A stretch of DNA of 64,000 nt, taken from Brachynemurus nebulosus (Eukaryota; Arthropoda; Insecta; Neuroptera; Myrmeleontidae). The position numbers and the translations under genes are program-made. Position 1 is the stretch's first letter; each line of letters opens with the position of its first letter. Below are positions 12,474 through 24,486 of this stretch, piece after piece. The notes below the pieces were generated by a model, which saw only the letters and a list, made by a program, of their open reading frames with translations, did not search any database and was not told the origin of the DNA. The DNA lies in NCBI GenBank assembly GCA_035578155.1, contig JAPWDM010000005.1, positions 12,800,832-12,864,831 on the forward strand, given 5' to 3'.

Positions 12474-13773
12474 CAGCTAAACTTTCTTTTATGCGGTCCT
12501 TTTTTGTGCGGTTTAAAAAAAAATGCCCATTAAAGTGTATGAGTATTATGTGAATAAAAACTAAGAGACGATAAGAAATATTGAAACAGTAATTATAATA
12601 ATTTTCTTTGACAATATCATTTATTGACCGTTTTTAAACATTTAATCAGTGCATTACATAAGCATAATTATAAGTTATTGCATCATTAAGTTTTTTTTTT
12701 CTTTTGTAAATGTATTTATCCCAATTTTTGTAATACCTATTACAAAAATGAAGTAAAATGTTCTCATATGTAAATTAAAGCTTTATTTGGTTTAGAAAGG
12801 CAACTCCTAAAAGCACCGTACACGGAGAGAAAAATCATATAATTTTTGTAGATAAAAATTCAGAAAAATTACCATACTCTCTTATAATGCATACGCGATC
12901 GACGACCAAAATAAAAAATATGTGCTAGCATGGTAAAATTTAATGTGCTAACACAACTTTTACCATACTCTTATGCATATATGTTATAGTTTATAGCTGT
13001 ACCTGTAAAAACTTCAAAGACGCCCGATCTTTTCCGACTTTCGATTCTTTATGATGCATACAAAAATGATTGCCAATAATATATTCTAATACTAAAGATA
13101 GTGAAGTAACAAAAGGATGAATTAAACGGTGACATCCCCGTTCTCTAAGACAGTGTAATGAATACTGCTTGCTGCTTGTAAGACAGTCTAATGAATCAAG
13201 GTGCTTGGTCCGACCCGTCCGACCAAGTTGATCGTCCACACTTATGATTGGCTATGTGACTTGCTAAGAGTGAGGTACATTTCAACAGCGTTCACAACAA
13301 ACACAACCTTCTTCCTCTTTTTTCTTTCTACTATTAGCAGATAGCATTTCAAATATTATAATACAGCATGGTAATTTTTGTAAGAAAAACAATTAAAAAA
13401 TATTTTTTTGTCGGGAATAGAACTTTTGACTGTGCTGTTTTACTTTTACGGAGCTAATATTACGGAAAAAATATTCTATCCTTTAAATTTTCTATGATTA
13501 ATTATAATTATTATATTTTAACCGTACAAAATTGAATATGTTCGCCTTTTACACGTCGATTGTAGTGCTGAGCACAATAATTTTTATATGAATTTTCTCT
13601 CCGTGTAAAGTTTAGAATATTTTGAGTTATGTATTTTTTATAAAACTTGTTTTATGCAGTCCCGATCCACCGCATAATTTTTTTACAATCGGCAGCGAAC
13701 TACACTTTTTATAGTTATTTATGAAATTTTTGAATTTTTTTTTTGTGATTTTTTTTATACGGTCCCTATCTAC
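12474..13773 (+). mobile_element. pogo-like element, TATGCGG family, interrupted by a nested MITE
   Basis: Left end TA|CAGCTAAACTTTC then TTTTATGCGGTCC, matching the complete copy at 15996 through GTTATTGCATCATT, AAAATGTTCTC and GGCAACTCCTAAAAG. It resumes after the 12821-13605 insertion with TTTTGAGTTATGTATTTTT, TATGCAGTCCCGATCCACCG and TATAGTTATTTATGA. The terminal CAACTG end is missing or eroded after about 13770. Confidence 0.75.
12821..13605. mobile_element. CACGGAGAG-family element (long copy) with internal GC-rich cargo
   Basis: 785 bp with ends CACGGAGAGAAAAATC and GAATTTTCTCTCCGTG and TA on both sides (12819-12820, 13606-13607), inserted in the pogo-like element. The right 110 bp match the palindromic MITE at 10611, including GTTCGCC..TTACACGTCGATT. 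The middle (about 12990-13320) is unlike the short copy: much GC-richer, with repeated AGACAGT.TAATGAAT words and a GGTCCGACCCGTCCGACC palindrome. An 82-codon frame on the minus strand there matches nothing I know. It may be captured genomic sequence. Confidence 0.75.
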
Positions 13774-13774
13774 C

Positions 13775-14300
13775 TTAAAGTCGCTCCAGGGCACAATATT
13801 TGTAGTTATACTTCTGGTTAGATCTGGAACACACTTATCGCGTATCGCTTCAACGCGTACCTTAACAACAACCCCTTACAATTTTAAATTTTCTATAACG
13901 ATCAATATTCGATACGCCAACTCTAGGAAAAAGTTAGGTTAAAGTAAAAAATCCAGCACCCATATACTAACTCATATTTTGTAACCTCTGTGTAACTAAT
14001 ATCACATATGTAAATGTATGTATGTATATGTATATATGTTTGCATATTATATTTTTAATAAAAGTTCACATTTCCAGCAACTCATATTATTGGATTCAAG
14101 TCACTTTAGTGGAATAATCAAATTTTTAATGTTTACTTAACCCGGAGCACTTTATGACGGCACACATATTAATAAAAAAAAATTATAATTTAAAATTTTC
14201 CAAAAAAAGTCAGTTGTTATAAAAACATCAAAAGAATGGGGGGAGGCAATAAAGATAAAATTTGATAAATTTATATTACTTGCATATCACATGAACGTAC
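13775..14300. other. No gene seen
   Basis: A moderately GC-richer patch at 13790-13930, then AT-rich DNA with TATGTATGTATATG words. No element ends or exon could be supported. Confidence 0.4.
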
Positions 14301-14302
14301 TA

Positions 14303-14422
14303 CAGAAGAACTGCTGTTAACCGGACAGTACAGTGTTTCATTGTCAGAAAAAAACTGTTCGATTAATAAAGGTGTCCGCTCAAATCATTTCAATGGACGA
14401 ACTTAGGTTTCTATACAAATAA

Positions 14423-14489
<67 letters not shown>

Positions 14490-15313
14490 GCACGTATTAC
14501 TTCAGCTACTATTGTGACAAGTGTAGCCAGATTCAAGTAAGTGGTAGTAAATTCGGTCATGCGTTGAACAAACAACTTCAATTGCACAGGGTAGGATTGA
14601 AAATTACAAGTACTGTATCTAATTTTGATATAAAAAAATTATTACAAAAAAGTTATCTAAAGCATTAATAAATTTATATTGTCAATGAATGTTTTATACA
14701 GCTACTTCAAATAAAAAAAATTTTTTATGATTAATTTATAATAAAAAATAATATTTCGAATATTCAATATACTTAAACATGTCGGTTAAAGACGGGCCTG
14801 CTTTTTTTTCACTTAACACTACCCAGCGGCAAAAATATTTACAAATGCAATATGGCGTACTAAGATTTATAACAAAAATACGACATTTATAACAAAAATA
14901 ATTTTAATATCATCCATCTTAGAAACATTTCCACTATTGGTTTTACACGTTATTATAGAACAACGCACCATTTTCAACAAAATTAATAATAATTTAACAC
15001 TAAAAAACACTTTATTATTATAGATCTCCACAGCACGATGTCTGAACAATAACTGAATGTGTATTCGTGTAGAGACAAAAATTAAACAAAATATATTCTC
15101 TATTTGAATGATGCGCTCCTTCTACCTAGTATAATACATATTTATATAATATTTGGAATTCTTTGGCCACAACAGAGTTATTGTTAACAAGTTAAAACAT
15201 GAACAAATATATCTAACCTACATAAGTATACATACGCAGTAGACGTACTCGCGGCTGTCCGGCTATAGAAGGGATTCGGTTAAGCGAGGTGTCCGTAATC
15301 AGAGGTTCTACTG
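14303..15313. mobile_element. pogo/Tigger-like element, GGACA family
   Basis: 1011 bp with TA on both sides (14301-14302, 15314-15315). The ends are CAGAAGAACTGCTGTTAACC with GGACA following, and the complement of CAGTAGAACCTCTGATTACG with GGACACC following. GGTGTCCG is repeated inside the left end (14372) and CTGTCCGGC inside the right (15255), again iterated subterminal sites. A TA microsatellite lies inside. A minus-strand frame at 14867-15049 begins MVRCSIITCKTNSGN in its second half, which vaguely recalls a THAP zinc-finger start but lacks the rest of that fold. Confidence 0.7.
14427..14487. repeat. (TA)n microsatellite
   Basis: About 60 bp of pure TA dinucleotides inside the pogo-like element, preceded by AAATAAATAAA. 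Confidence 0.95.
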
Positions 15314-15315
15314 TA

Positions 15316-15994
15316 CGTATAAAATTATACGTATATTATAAAGCGTACGTGCGTACGTACCACCGTATGACTAACTATGCTATCAAATGTCACGCAATGT
15401 CAGCGAACATGCGGTGTCGGTCGCGTCGGCCCTTACTGTATGATAGTTTTGAAAATATCGGGGAAAAAACCGGCAATTAATCAGTAGGAAATATTCATGG
15501 AAAGAGTATGTACAACAAGAAAAACTCGATTTCCCTTGTAAATGTTGAAAATATAAAAAATTTTCAAATTAGAGAACTTCAAAGATTTTTTTCAGTTGAC
15601 GCTTAGAAAGAGTATCAGATAAAAATAAATTAAGTCGTACACTCAATATAAAATGTTGTAAGGGAAAGTGTCCAAATTTCGGATACCATTTGTTTAACGT
15701 GAGATGAAGAAGTTTTGTCAATATTGATTTGCATATGGAACAATTCCCTGAGATAGTATAGAGTTTTCAATTTCAGTCTTCTAAATTTAGAATGAAATAG
15801 TCCGGGAAATTTCCAGCTATTACTGGATTTTCCAGTGCCTACTTTATTGTCTATAACAGTGTTCGCCAACCGTTGGTCTACGAAAGTACCACACCAGTCC
15901 TCAAAAAGATGTGTGAATTATAAAAATCTTCGTCATTTTTGTCAAAAAAAAGCAAGTTCCGATATTTTTCTGAATATTACATGGTGGACCAAGT
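15316..15994. other. No gene; possible lone hAT end at 15844
   Basis: CAGTGTTCGCCAACCGTTGG at about 15857 resembles the left terminus common in hAT elements, but no matching right end was found. From about 15950 the sequence belongs to a local repeat also present at 17384 and 17501. Confidence 0.35.
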
Positions 15995-15995
15995 A

Positions 15996-16376
15996 CAGCT
16001 AAACTATTTTTTATGCGGTTTTTTTTATGCAGTTTCATAAAAATCACGAGACAGTAAGAAACTTAAACAATTACTATAATAACTTTCTTTGATAAAAATA
16101 CTTTTTAACGACTTTTAAGCATTTAATCAATACATTGCACAAGAACATAAATTATTGCATCATTTAATTTTTTTACACATGTATTTTTCAAAATTTTCAT
16201 AATATTATAAAAAGGAAATAAAATGTTCGGGTCTCGACCAACCGCATAAAAAAGTTTTTTGTACAATCTGGATCAAACTATACTTTTTATAGCTATTTAT
16301 GATATTTTTGAATATATTTTTTTTGTGCAATTTTTGTTATGTGGTCCCATCCACCGCATAAAAAAAGGATCAACTG
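15996..16376 (+). mobile_element. pogo-like element, TATGCGG family (complete 381-bp copy)
   Basis: Ends CAGCTAAACTATTTTTTATG and the complement of CAGTTGATCCTTTTTTTATG, flanked by TA (15994-15995, 16377-16378). Two copies of the ATGCGGT..GG(A/T)CC word lie inside the right end. The flanks joined without the element (ACATGGTGGACCAAG / GTCGGAAAACGACATTTCAT) match the uninterrupted paralogue at about 17530-17570, which confirms insertion at TA. Confidence 0.85.
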
Positions 16377-16379
16377 TAG

Positions 16380-17383
16380 TCGGAAAACGACATTTCATAG
16401 TACACGCCCTAATATTATTCCAATTAATGACGCAGATGATTCCAAACTAGAGGAATTCTATTTAGAATTAAATAACTAGGCTTTTAAACATTTCTATAAT
16501 ATTTAAGGGAGAAGTACACGCCAGAAACGGCTAATAAACTAATTTTTTTCGAATCTCGTTTTTTGTTTTTATTTCGTTCTGTGGTTCTTTACAAACACGG
16601 TGATATATAAAACATGGCCAAAAGTTTTTTTTTTCAAGTAGAAAAATATTTATTTGTGAGCCGCTGCACAGGCAAGTTGCTACTCCTTTGCAGATAACGC
16701 TCGCCCCCCCCCCTCACGATTTGATCAGTAATATTTAGTTTTGGTGTGTACACGAGTTATAGTATGTACTGAGATAATGTTCTTTTATTTGTATGCCTCT
16801 GTAGACGTTTTAATAAACAGTGAGTAAACCGCTTCTTTTGTTATTATTTTTGTTTTTTACCGTTTCCCGAAGCATGTGTTTTTCCCGACAAGGAAAATAA
16901 TATCTCAAGTTTTAGAAAAGATAGAGACTTAATTTTTTTTATTTTGTTCATAAACATATTGCGCATAAAGTGGAATGTGCTTTTTTCATTTGAACAATTG
17001 TAACTATTTTTAGACATTTTTTTTAATAAAAAATTGGGTTTTATAATTTTTAGAACTTTGGCATTACAATTTTATAATTAATTTTTAAAATTACCTGAAA
17101 CCCATACTCAGCTTTATGGACAGGTCCTTTAGGAATAAAATAATGAAAAAATATTTAAAAAATATTCATTACTTTTTGAGATATGGCGTTCCTTGTAAAC
17201 GCTTAAAAACTTGTATATGAAATATTGAAACAGTAAAAAGAGCCCCCTCCCCCTACAGAGAAGAGTAATGAATAATTCAGAAACAAAATTTTCTATTTGA
17301 AACCATCCCTAATTTGAAAAAAATTTCAACAAGAAAAATAATCATAAATAAAAAAGTTGCTTTGTTATTTGAAATTCTCCCTT
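16380..17383. other. AT-rich DNA, no gene seen
   Basis: GGGAGAAGTACACGCCAG (about 16508) and CCCCCCCCCTCACG (about 16706) are GC-rich islets without partners. No exon or element ends could be defined. Confidence 0.4.
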
Positions 17384-17575
17384 AAAAAAGTGTCAATATT
17401 TATCTGAATTACATAATAGACCTAGTTAGGGGTCAAAAAACGACTTTTCATATTATAAAAGTTAATGTCATTCCAAGCTACAAGAATTTTAACAATGGTT
17501 AAAAAAGTGTCAATATTTATCTGAATTACATGGTCAACCAAGTGATTGGAAAACGACATTTCATATTAAATTTTA
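17384..17575. repeat. Tandem duplication containing the empty site of the 15996 element
   Basis: AAAAAAGTGTCAATATTTATCTGAATTACAT occurs at about 17384 and again at about 17501 (unit about 117 bp; the 31-base word is given only to locate it, key part GTGTCAATATTTATC). The second copy continues GGTCAACCAAGTGATTGG and AAAACGACATTTCAT, equivalent to the sequence that the pogo-like element at 15996 interrupts. Confidence 0.65.
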
Positions 17576-17602
17576 ATGTAGGTAATTTAGAAAACTGATA
17601 AT

Positions 17603-17806
17603 AAGTGGCGTAGCTAGATGTGGACGATGTGGGCCTACGCCCACGGCCTCGCACTTAAAAGGGACTCGCGAGTGACTGTTCTTCGTTCTTTTTTTTTTTT
17701 TGATTGTTTGTCTAATTTTCGAGACAGAAATTTCAAAAAGAACATTAAAGGGGGCCTCGCAAAAATTATCTTGCTCACTCCCTATTTTCGTCTTACGACG
17801 CCACTG
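17603..17806. mobile_element. hAT-like MITE, GTGGCGT family
   Basis: About 204 bp with AGTGGCGTAGCTAGATG at the left and the complement of CAGTGGCGTCGTAAGACG at the right, with GGGCC-rich arms and an AT-rich middle. The TSD is not preserved, so the hAT label rests on terminus style alone. The overlapping frames on both strands are shadows of the element. Confidence 0.5.
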
Positions 17807-17829
17807 TGACCGGACCATGACTGGAAAAC

Positions 17830-20230
17830 GGTTGAGAAATACAGGTTGATAATATTATATTGATACTGAATATATAAATATTAAACTTTATCAACAATTT
17901 ATTAATATTTTATATTTAGTGGCAAAATTTTGTAGTAGTGTTTCTGGCAAGGTCCCAATTTGCTTTATTACTGAAACTTTTTTTTTTTTTTTAAGAAAAA
18001 AAAATAGAAAATAATTTCAGTACAAACTCATTATTACGAACAACTAGGTTAATATATTTCATGTAAACCAAAATGTAACCAATAATTAAGGGGATTTTAT
18101 AATATTTATTACATCATAAATTATGACTAAAGTATAGATGTAATGTGACCAATAATTAATAGCTAAATTACAGTGGCCTACGGTTTTCCGATGCTTTTCA
18201 TGTGATAAGTGGAATTTCCTATCTCGAATCGATCATACTTTCATATCCTTCAAGCCACATAAATGTCAATAATTCTTTCTCAATTCTAAAAGTACCGCTG
18301 GTGGAGGCAACGGGGAGAATAGTATAATATACAATCAGACGCCTCTGTTACTGTAAAAAGTAATGATTCCTATTGTCCTATGTCAATGGTATTCGATCAT
18401 TTTGACTACACGAACTACTCTTTAGGATTTCGTAGTCATAATCACAAAATCTTTATAGATTCATCATGTTAAATTTTTATGTTCATGAAGAAATAAAAGG
18501 TTTAGCTAGTCATATCATCAGCAAGTTAAAGGTTAATTATAATACTGACCAAAAGCAAAACATATTTTATCCCAAGAATTGTGAAGAATTCTAGGTACTG
18601 ACAACGAAATCCTGACCAAATGCGTGTCTAATACAGAAATTTTTTTTAGTTCTCCCTAAATGAGGTTCTTCAAACCTAATGTCTGGGACTAATTCTTGCT
18701 ATTTTAAAAAATCTTCAACAAACTAATAATTTATTTATTCTGTGTATTTAAGATTCATTTTTAATACTAGGAGGCAGATTTCGCACCAAAAATTTTCGAA
18801 CTTTTTGCTTCGTCCCCCTTTTATGACCTGTGGCATGTGATCTGTGATCAGTTGTTTCTGCAACCCTAAAAATACTTTTCGCGACTCTCAATTTGAAATC
18901 ACTAGTCTAGATGATTCCATAGGACTTTTTAGAAGCTTTTAAGGAAGAATACATAATTAATTAATTATTACTCCTATAAAGAAATCTTAGATCAAAAGAG
19001 TCACATTCTTTAAGTAACAAGTAATAACTTTTCTGTTGTTTTTACAATTATGATTTTGTCAAAAAATGGCAAAAAAAAATGTATTTAAAATATATAATTA
19101 GCTTCAAATTGTATATTTCTAACAGTATCATTATAATTTTTCAAATTACTAATTAAATAAACTCACATAATGGCTACAAGAAATGAATTAGATCTGTCAT
19201 TGAAATTTGAGTGATTTAAGTGTGAAATACATTCGAGAAATGTAGCTTATATTTTCCGGAAATATTTTTATTTAAAATGTATGAATAAAGACAGAAAAAA
19301 GATCGACCAAAATTCGCTCTGCGTTATCACTTAACGTTAACCAATTATCATCTAGCTATTCAATAAATAGAAACTTTGTGAAAATGCTTCAAGTCCTCTG
19401 TAATTTCTGAACTTTTGTTTGGAACAAGGACTGACTGAAACATTTAAAACTGATCGACCGTGTAAATTTGCCTAATATGCACCTTTTTGAAAAGTGCAAA
19501 TCATTGTGAAGGTACAAATAAGTATTCCACACAGAATATAAAATTAATTTACACGAAAAACATGGTACTTATAATATCTATGGAATGAGAACCAATTATT
19601 AATTTTCTACGTGTAAGTTTTACAATTATTTTATAAATTTTAAAAGTTGTTGAAACTTTTATCATATTGGTGATTCAATTAATTCTGAAACTTATATTTT
19701 TTATGGCAATTCGCAATTTTAGTTAATAATTTCATAGCCAATAATTAATTATCTGCACTACCACCATCACTGTTAAAACAAAATGTACGTTTATGACTTT
19801 TGATTTTCCTTTAATTTTTACTATCGCCTTAATGCTTTTATAAGATTGGGTTTCAAGCGCGGATACAAGGGAGTGGTCAAGCGGATAAATTCGGATTTGA
19901 TCGAAATATTTTATTCATGATAGCGTTATAAATTTCGTCATTTTGAAAATAGAAATCAAAAGTTTACACTCAAATTACCCAAATTTAACAAATTTTTCTA
20001 ATTCAGATGATTTTTATAAAATGTTTAAATTGAGAAAAAAGAAATTTTCTAATTTAATGACGTCATTAAGTTTACCAAAATTTGTCAATACCGTAAAAAT
20101 AGTAAATTGAACGATAGAATGATGAGACTGAAAGAGAATACACGTAACACATTGTCTCGTAGGTGGGACAAGACGAGGAGAAATTAAATTTTTTGTATTT
20201 ACATAACTATATATTTTATGAAAATGTTGA
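17830..20230. other. 2.4 kb of AT-rich DNA, no gene seen
   Basis: I could find no TIR pairs, tandem arrays or exon-like frames. A patch at 18770-18910 is somewhat GC-richer without an open frame. This may be intron or intergenic sequence. Confidence 0.4.
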
Positions 20231-20234
20231 ACAT

Positions 20235-20575
20235 TTTTTTTATTGTTTTACTAGCCGTATACCCGATGGGATTTCCCATCAACAACATCTTCTTATTAGG
20301 TACTCACTTTCTGCTCATTTTTAATGTTTTTCAAAAGCCTAAATCAACATCCACGTTTCTAACTTCAAAAATGACGAACTTGCCATATGAACTTTTATTT
20401 TCTGTTTTAACCGCATAGGAAATAAACTTCCCGAAACAACTGACTTTTTTATTTATAAATAGAAGCCTAAACGCCAATTTTCGTAACTCCTGTGCTTAAC
20501 TTCGTCCTTCTAAGCCCAACAGTTTACGTTGTGCGTTGTCTGTCAGTCAAAGTTAAAGATTCATTTAATAAGATA
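20235..20575 (+). repeat. Dispersed repeat tail, copy 1 (retroelement-like 3' sequence)
   Basis: Begins ACTAGCCGTATACCCGATGG, contains TTCTAACTTCAAAAATGACG, and ends TTCTAAGCCCAACAGTTTACG then TGCGTTGTCTGTCAGTCAA. Words such as 'actagccgtatacccg' and GTCTGTCAGTCAGT are typical of non-coding tails of insect non-LTR elements, from memory. The 66-codon frame here is not considered a gene. Confidence 0.45.
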
Positions 20576-20629
20576 TTATTTATTTAGATAGCCATAGTAA
20601 CATATTTTTTTTTTATATACCACTAACTT

Positions 20630-22714
20630 TAGTGATGATCAAAATTAGTCTTGGTCTTGCCGTCTTGTCTTGGTCTTGCATTTTTTGCAAGAACAAGACC
20701 AAGACTATAAGTATGGCTGCAAGACCAATCCCAAGACTCAAGTGAGCAAGACCAACACAAAAGCAAGAAAAAAGCAAGACTCTTGCTAAACTATTTAAAT
20801 AGTTTGAAAGTATAATTAACCCCTGTAAATATTATTAAGGATATTTGTGAAGGAAAGGAACTTATTGGATATACTTTGATAATTAATGTAAAAAAGAAGA
20901 CAGATGTGACTATAAAATATGTACAAAATTCAAACTTCACATCTATTTTACACAGCATTACATTAATTATCAAAGTACATCCAATTAGTCCCTGTAAAAT
21001 AAGAAAAATTTTATTTTATATAAATGAATTTATTAATTAATTAATACAAAAAAAATAAAAAGTTATGTTAAAATGTATTAACTTACAAGAGGTATGGCAA
21101 GTGTTTTAGAAAAAATTCTAACATATTTTTATATTCAGAACTAATATTAAGGAAATTTCAATAAAAGATATAACTGTAGTCCAATACTCAATTACATCTT
21201 CAAAATCCAGTGAAAAATTTTAAAAAACAAAACGAAAACAAGCATGTTGTTTATCTGTAAAAAAGCATATTTTACTAAAATATGAAACATAAAAATGTCT
21301 AACCAAATAATAAAAAACTTACTTGAATTTGAAAAAGAATGCTTTTAATTTGTTAGTAATTTACTTGACTGAGGTTTTTCACATATAGTCGAATAATGGA
21401 TTACATATTCGATTCAGAATTAAAGTAAAAAGATAAAATAGAAGTACCTAGCATGTTTTGCACCTGTAAAAAAAGAATATTTTACTGACTAAAATATGAA
21501 GCTTAAAAACATGTCTAACCAAAAAATGAACCCTTACTTGAATTTGAAAAGGAATGCATTTAATTTGTTAGTGTTTTATAAATTTCTGAACTGAAGGAAC
21601 TTTTCTTTGGTTATAAAAAAGTTTAACTGCAAATCTGAAATTATTTTTTCCATAATGTTCAAAATTGCTTTTAGTATCTGAAAAAAAAAAAGATAAAATT
21701 TTAATCGGAATATTACTAATATTTGTGAGCAAAAAATAATTTATGAAAATACTTACTAGCCATTGTCAGATTTTCGATAGTAAAACCTTTAGCAAGTTTT
21801 GTTGCCATATTTCTAACGTATAAACAATCTTTTAAATTGAGATTGTATACTATGTTTTTTCATAAACTCTTGTTAGGTTATAATAAATATTTATGAAGAT
21901 GGACTCTATCACAGAATGACGCTATGAATACTACACAACATTCTAAAAATCATAGAATTCGTTAATATTGCGCTTGCGTCAGTTATTTATTACAAAACTT
22001 TTTGTTATAATTACAAAACACAATTTTTAAATGAGAAATTAAACAACTTTTTGATAATCACTAAATCAGGGTTTCTTTAAATGCATATATAGGTATTATG
22101 ATCGTTTACAAAATATCACATAAACGTATCAACTTGTCAACTCTGCGCAAGCGTCATTTAATTATTACAAAAATTTTTGTTTTAATTACAAAAGAGACTT
22201 TTACTTTAAGTATGCGCATTTTGATTTTTAAAACAGTATTATAATTACAAATATTTTTCTTATATTTACTTAAAATATTTAATAGAATTGTAATTAATGC
22301 TACAAAAATATAACACTAAATTTTTTTTTTGTTATTACAAAAGTTTTTGTAATATTTACAAAATTTTATATTAACAAATTAATAAAACGCAATTTGTAGG
22401 ATTAATAAAACTTATATTAATCACTGAAAGCGAGTTTTGTTACAATTACTCAAATTTTAGCTCTAACAACGAAAGCTAAATACTAAAAGCGGTTTTGTAA
22501 ATAAAATCACTGATTTTTTTCTGTGTAGAAGGAAAAAATTCGCTAATAAAAAATGCAAGAAAGTGCAAGATTTTTAGCAATACCAAGACCAAGATCAATA
22601 CCAAGACTGCATTTTGCAAGACCAAGACCAAGACCGAGACTCAAACTGCTCTAGCAAGACCAAGACCAAGACTGCCAAGTCTTGGTCTTGGTCTTGCATT
22701 AGCTCATCACTATA
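20630..22714. mobile_element. hAT-type element with CAAGAC arrays (long, 2.1-kb copy)
   Basis: Left end TAGTGATGATCAAA and right end ...GCTCATCACTA are the TIRs of the 451-bp element at 435. ACTAACTT occurs directly before the left end (20622-20629) and at 22715-22722, two bases past the right TIR, fitting an 8-bp TSD. CAAGAC arrays fill about 120-170 bp at each end. The 1.7-kb interior has a hairpin (about 20861-20994, arms around TTTGATAATTAATGTAA), a diverged tandem duplication of about 190 bp (ATTTTACT..AAATATGAA... at about 21270 and 21480), and GCGCTTGCGTCA/GCGCAAGCGTCA words. No transposase frame is visible. Confidence 0.8.
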
Positions 22715-23045
22715 ACTAACTTCAAAAATAATGAATTTACATACCAATTTTCATGCAAAGATTCTTAATGCAAGAACAAGACCAAGACCAAGACTGCCAA
22801 GTCTTGGTCTTGGTCTTGCATTAGCTCATCACTATAACTAACTTCAAAAATAACGAATTTACATACAAATTTTCATACCCTATTAAACCCACTTAGGGGA
22901 CGAATTTTCAAAAATCCTTTCTTAGTGGTCACCTACGTTACATAGGGAAGTCCTATGCAAAATTTCATTCTTCTAAACCCAAGAGTTTAGGCTATGCGTT
23001 GTCTGTCAGTCAGTCAGTGTTAGAAATTTACGTATATTAAGTAGA
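22715..23045 (+). repeat. Repeat tail, copy 2, with duplicated hAT terminus
   Basis: Immediately after the hAT element, ACTAACTTCAAAAATAATG begins a second copy of the tail seen at 20360. At about 22768-22850 the last 60 bp or so of the hAT element (CAAGAC array plus GCTCATCACTA) and its flank recur. After that the tail continues to TTCTAAACCCAAGAGTTTAGG and TGCGTTGTCTGTCAGTCAG. So part of the right terminus plus flank was duplicated after insertion. Confidence 0.65.
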
Positions 23046-23630
23046 TTTGTTCAATAATTTTAAAAAGCCTTATCTCAAAAGCTCTGGCTTTTATTCACTA
23101 TCAAAGCTTACCTAACCCATCTTACCCCACTTTTTCCTACCTTATAAACTTTAAAGCCAAATTCTTGCGCATGATTTTCAGTTAAGAATTTCGTTATTCT
23201 CTTAATTATAGGTACATATTTTATTTTATCAACTGTGTTTACATATTATAATCTTAATTTTATTTGCAAATGCATGGGGAAAATTGCGGATGTACAGTAG
23301 CGACACATCAACACAACGTTCGGAATTCACACCACACACGCCAAATAAGAAAAAATAAGTATCATACGACACCGTATAAATTAAAAAGAGATATAAATAC
23401 TTGTGGATCTGTGTCTACCACCGCAGATATTTTAAAACGATTATACACCCAACTCTTTTTTTACACGGTAGATACGTTCCTTAGAAAAAATACGTGCGAC
23501 ATAACATGGCAAATTTGGCGATATATTTCACAACTTTAAAAATCGTGTAAAATAAAAAACTCTAAATATTTTCCCGAAAAAATGTGCAAAAAAGTGATAA
23601 TAAAATCTATATTACATATGTACAGCTAAA
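23046..23630. other. No recognised gene
   Basis: A 91-codon open frame at 23264-23539 (plus) has mixed composition (many His, Thr, Arg) but no domain that I recognise, no splice signals that help, and no family assignment. I leave it uncalled. Confidence 0.35.
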
Positions 23631-23632
23631 CC

Positions 23633-23995
23633 TTTTTTATGCGGTCTTTTTTTGTGCGATTTTTTTATGAGGTTTGTAAAAAATGGCCATTAAAATGTAT
23701 AATATGAATCAAAATCAAGAGGCAGTAAGAAACCTAAGCATACACTATAAAAACTTTCTTTGATAAAAATACTTTTAAGCACTTTGTCAATAGATTGCAT
23801 AAAAACATAAGTTATTGCATCATTTTTTTACAGACGTATTTTTAAGGCTATTGTAAATTAAGGCATTATCTTGTTTAGAAAAGTAACTTCTTAAAACTGT
23901 GGGGTCAACTTAAAATTGTGAGGTTTTGAGTGTTTTGAGTTATGTATTTTCGATGAAACTTTTTTTTTATGCGTATAAAAAAAGGTTCAACAGCA
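23633..23995 (+). mobile_element. pogo-like element, TATGCGG family
   Basis: Starts TA|CAGCTAAACCTTTTTTATG and CGGTC, and shares GTTATTGCATCATTTT and GAGTTATGTATTTTCGATG with the other copies. It ends TATGCGTATAAAAAAAGG then TTCAACAG. The right end is shortened relative to the 15996 copy, and its TA is not preserved. Confidence 0.7.
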
Positions 23996-23999
23996 TTTT

Positions 24000-24480
24000 C
24001 ACAAATATTCGTTGTAATTTGATAACAAGCGTGCACTTTATTACGAACTGGACTAAAAAGGATGTTGTCAGTGGATATAAGTATGTCAGATTTATGTCTA
24101 GCACCTGTGTTGGCTTTTTGTTTTGTTATCAAGTCTGATATTAGCAGCTATCTTTCTGGTTTTTCAAGCGTTGTTCAAACTAGTCGTCGAATGAAGGCAA
24201 AGACAGAGTTGAGTGGTGGATTGCAGAATTCACTTTTTGCACGTAACTTACTTCAGTTAGACTTATTAATATTTACAGAGATAGATAGGTAAAGTTAAAT
24301 TTATATTAAATAAAAGCGACTCATACCAAAAATAAAATTTTGTCACAAATAAAAGTTATTGTAATTGCTACTATCCTTTTTCAATATATTAGATAGTAGA
24401 TCTTGTTAGAGCTAAATTACGAGCTAGTCTGGTACATAAATTTATGTGAATGAGTTATTTTCAGTTCATATAAATTAGAG
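24000..24480. other. No gene seen
   Basis: A 76-codon plus frame overlaps a 75-codon minus frame at 23905-24292; neither shows a recognisable domain. Composition is typical of the background. Confidence 0.35.
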
Positions 24481-24486
24481 TATAAC

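Noticed and set aside
14867..15049. Possible THAP zinc-finger start (MVRCSIITCKTNSGN) on the minus strand
   Set aside because: Only the first C-x4-C spacing fits; the later Cys/His and the aromatic core are absent, so a THAP call is not supportable.
23264..23539. 91-codon frame with His/Thr/Arg
   Set aside because: No domain, no splice context and no homologue known to me; composition alone is not enough to call a gene.
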